Assembly (NCBI GenBank): GCA_963693365.1
Contig: CAVNZM010000001.1
Coordinates: 16,554,001 to 16,618,000, forward strand
Length of the DNA: 64,000 nt
Source of the DNA: Amoebidium appalachense
Lineage: Eukaryota > Ichthyosporea
Reading direction: 5' to 3'
How positions within the stretch are numbered: position 1 is the stretch's first letter; each line of letters opens with the position of its first letter. Below the pieces are notes generated by a model. That model ran no database searches, was not told the DNA's origin, and saw nothing but the letters and a program-made list of their open reading frames with translations. Positions 63,058-64,000 of this stretch are shown one piece after another. Position numbers and translations under genes: made by a program.

Positions 63058-63345
63058 ATGTTCCAGGTTGCCCCTGTCAATGCCGCCGACCCCGACAAGT
63101 TGGCAGACCAGGTTAGGTGCCGCAAGAAGACGTGGGAGGGGTGGTTGGTGGAGGTTCAAGTTGAGTGCAACAACCATCCCTGTGGCCACATGTACAGCGT
63201 CGATCCGGTGAGGGGCAACCCATGGGGCAACTCCGCCCTTCACCGCATCATGTGCATGTGACAGTCCCCCATCAACGGCTCCTACATCAAGAACCGCCTC
63301 AGCAGCTTCAAGACACTAAACGTTTGTGCCCATCCCCCCCCCCCC

Positions 63346-63376
<31 letters not shown>

Positions 63377-63967
63377 CACACCCCAATCAAAGACGAAGTC
63401 TTCTCATGCTGCTTTTTTCAACATGCTTATTCATGTTTAATGTTGTTGTTCTTCCTTATTGGTTCATTCTTAATGCACTGTGACCCCCCCCCCCCCCCAC
63501 ACACACACACACACTCACTCCCACTCCCTCCCTCCCACCTCCCCCTGTTGTCCCACGTACGAATCACCAACACATAACCACACAAGACATCAAATCCTTG
63601 ACACTCAGAGAAACGGTACATGCATGGTTATCCAGTATCCATTCAGCTTCCCACTTCCTCAAGTCATTTCAGATTTTTCATTGTCGAATTCGGTTTTATT
63701 TGCTGCTAATGGAGAATACCCCCTTTCCTCATCACCACATACACACATGCTTACGTGTACGTACACGCAACACACACACCAACACCCACACAGGAGTTTC
63801 AAAAGGCGTTGCCCGAGCTCTTCAGCTTCATGCTCCACACATTTGAGTGCGGACTGCGGGATCCAATGGCCCACAAGTCTGCCACTCAGATTTCGTGGTC
63901 AGCTGTGAAGTATGGAGCTGACATGCCTGACTACGAGGGTGGTGCTCGGCCATCAGAGATCAGCAAG
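63058..63967 (+). pseudogene. unrecognised gene fragment with in-frame TGA, continues beyond window
   Basis: Two exons, 63058-63321 and 63794-63967, join in phase 0. The second donor (GTAAACAACTACCCC) leads out of the window. The first exon reads through CRKKTWEGWLVEVQVECNNH, GHMYSVDPVRGNPWGNS, then meets TGA at 63259-63261, and goes on with SPINGSYIKNRLSSFKTLN. The frame continues sensibly into the second exon (ELFSFMLHTFECGLRDPMAH). I cannot name the family. Either the gene is a pseudogene, or the true splice site lies before the TGA, but no donor there keeps the frame of exon 2. Both donors are followed by C tracts, like active genes nearby. Confidence 0.55.
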
Positions 63968-64000
63968 GTAAACAACTACCCCCCCCCCCCCCCCCCCCCC
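63337..64000 (+). repeat. poly(C) and CA tracts in introns of the last gene
   Basis: C runs at 63333-63361, 63484-63498 and 63980-64000 (cut by the window edge) and CA repeats at 63362-63375. All are on the sense strand. Confidence 0.92.

Overview
The window is nuclear DNA from an intron-rich eukaryote. Coding exons of 33-473 bases are separated by introns of a few hundred to about 1,600 bases. The introns are loaded with long C/G homopolymer tracts and CA/GT microsatellites. The transposon set (Ty3 chromovirus, LINE-type reverse transcriptase, PIF/Harbinger nuclease, a KDZ-like transposase) and a bacterial-type glycyl-tRNA synthetase suggest a protist or alga, but the sequence alone does not settle the lineage. 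The standard code with all three stops is consistent with every gene read.

Left part (1-21 kb) is the genic part. A plus-strand Siw14/Oca1-type atypical phosphatase gene (571-3111, 5' end not found) has lost its catalytic arginine and carries a tRNA-Asn(GTT) gene inside an intron. It converges on a minus-strand gene (17216-4638) for which I could join 17 exons with every splice phase compatible, giving a complete 549-residue bacterial-type glycyl-tRNA synthetase. Upstream, on the same strand, lies a two-exon polytopic membrane protein (18878-21006).

Middle part (21-45 kb) is a transposon nest: a 587-bp inverted-repeat element, a LINE reverse transcriptase ORF without endonuclease, and a degenerate minus-strand Ty3 chromovirus with both LTRs (27088-43950). 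Inside the Ty3 integrase region sits a 9.3-kb element with 30-bp terminal inverted repeats (28594-37886). Its ends are packed with GATATC palindromes, and its interior carries about 14 tandem copies of a ~184-bp satellite.

Right part (45-64 kb): an intact four-exon PIF/Harbinger nuclease gene; a second, truncated Ty3 copy; a Cys/His-rich gene; a ~570-bp triplicated repeat; a KDZ-like transposase gene with a different satellite in its introns; further copies of the 184-bp satellite in both orientations; a duplicated copy of a module also present inside the 9.3-kb element; and an incomplete gene with an in-frame TGA at the right edge.

The most striking pattern is how the homopolymers relate to genes. 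Long C tracts lie on the sense strand of introns whichever way the gene points, and often start within 2-40 bases of the 5' splice site (12 of 16 introns in the synthetase gene). Most long CA microsatellites in genes also run CA on the sense strand.
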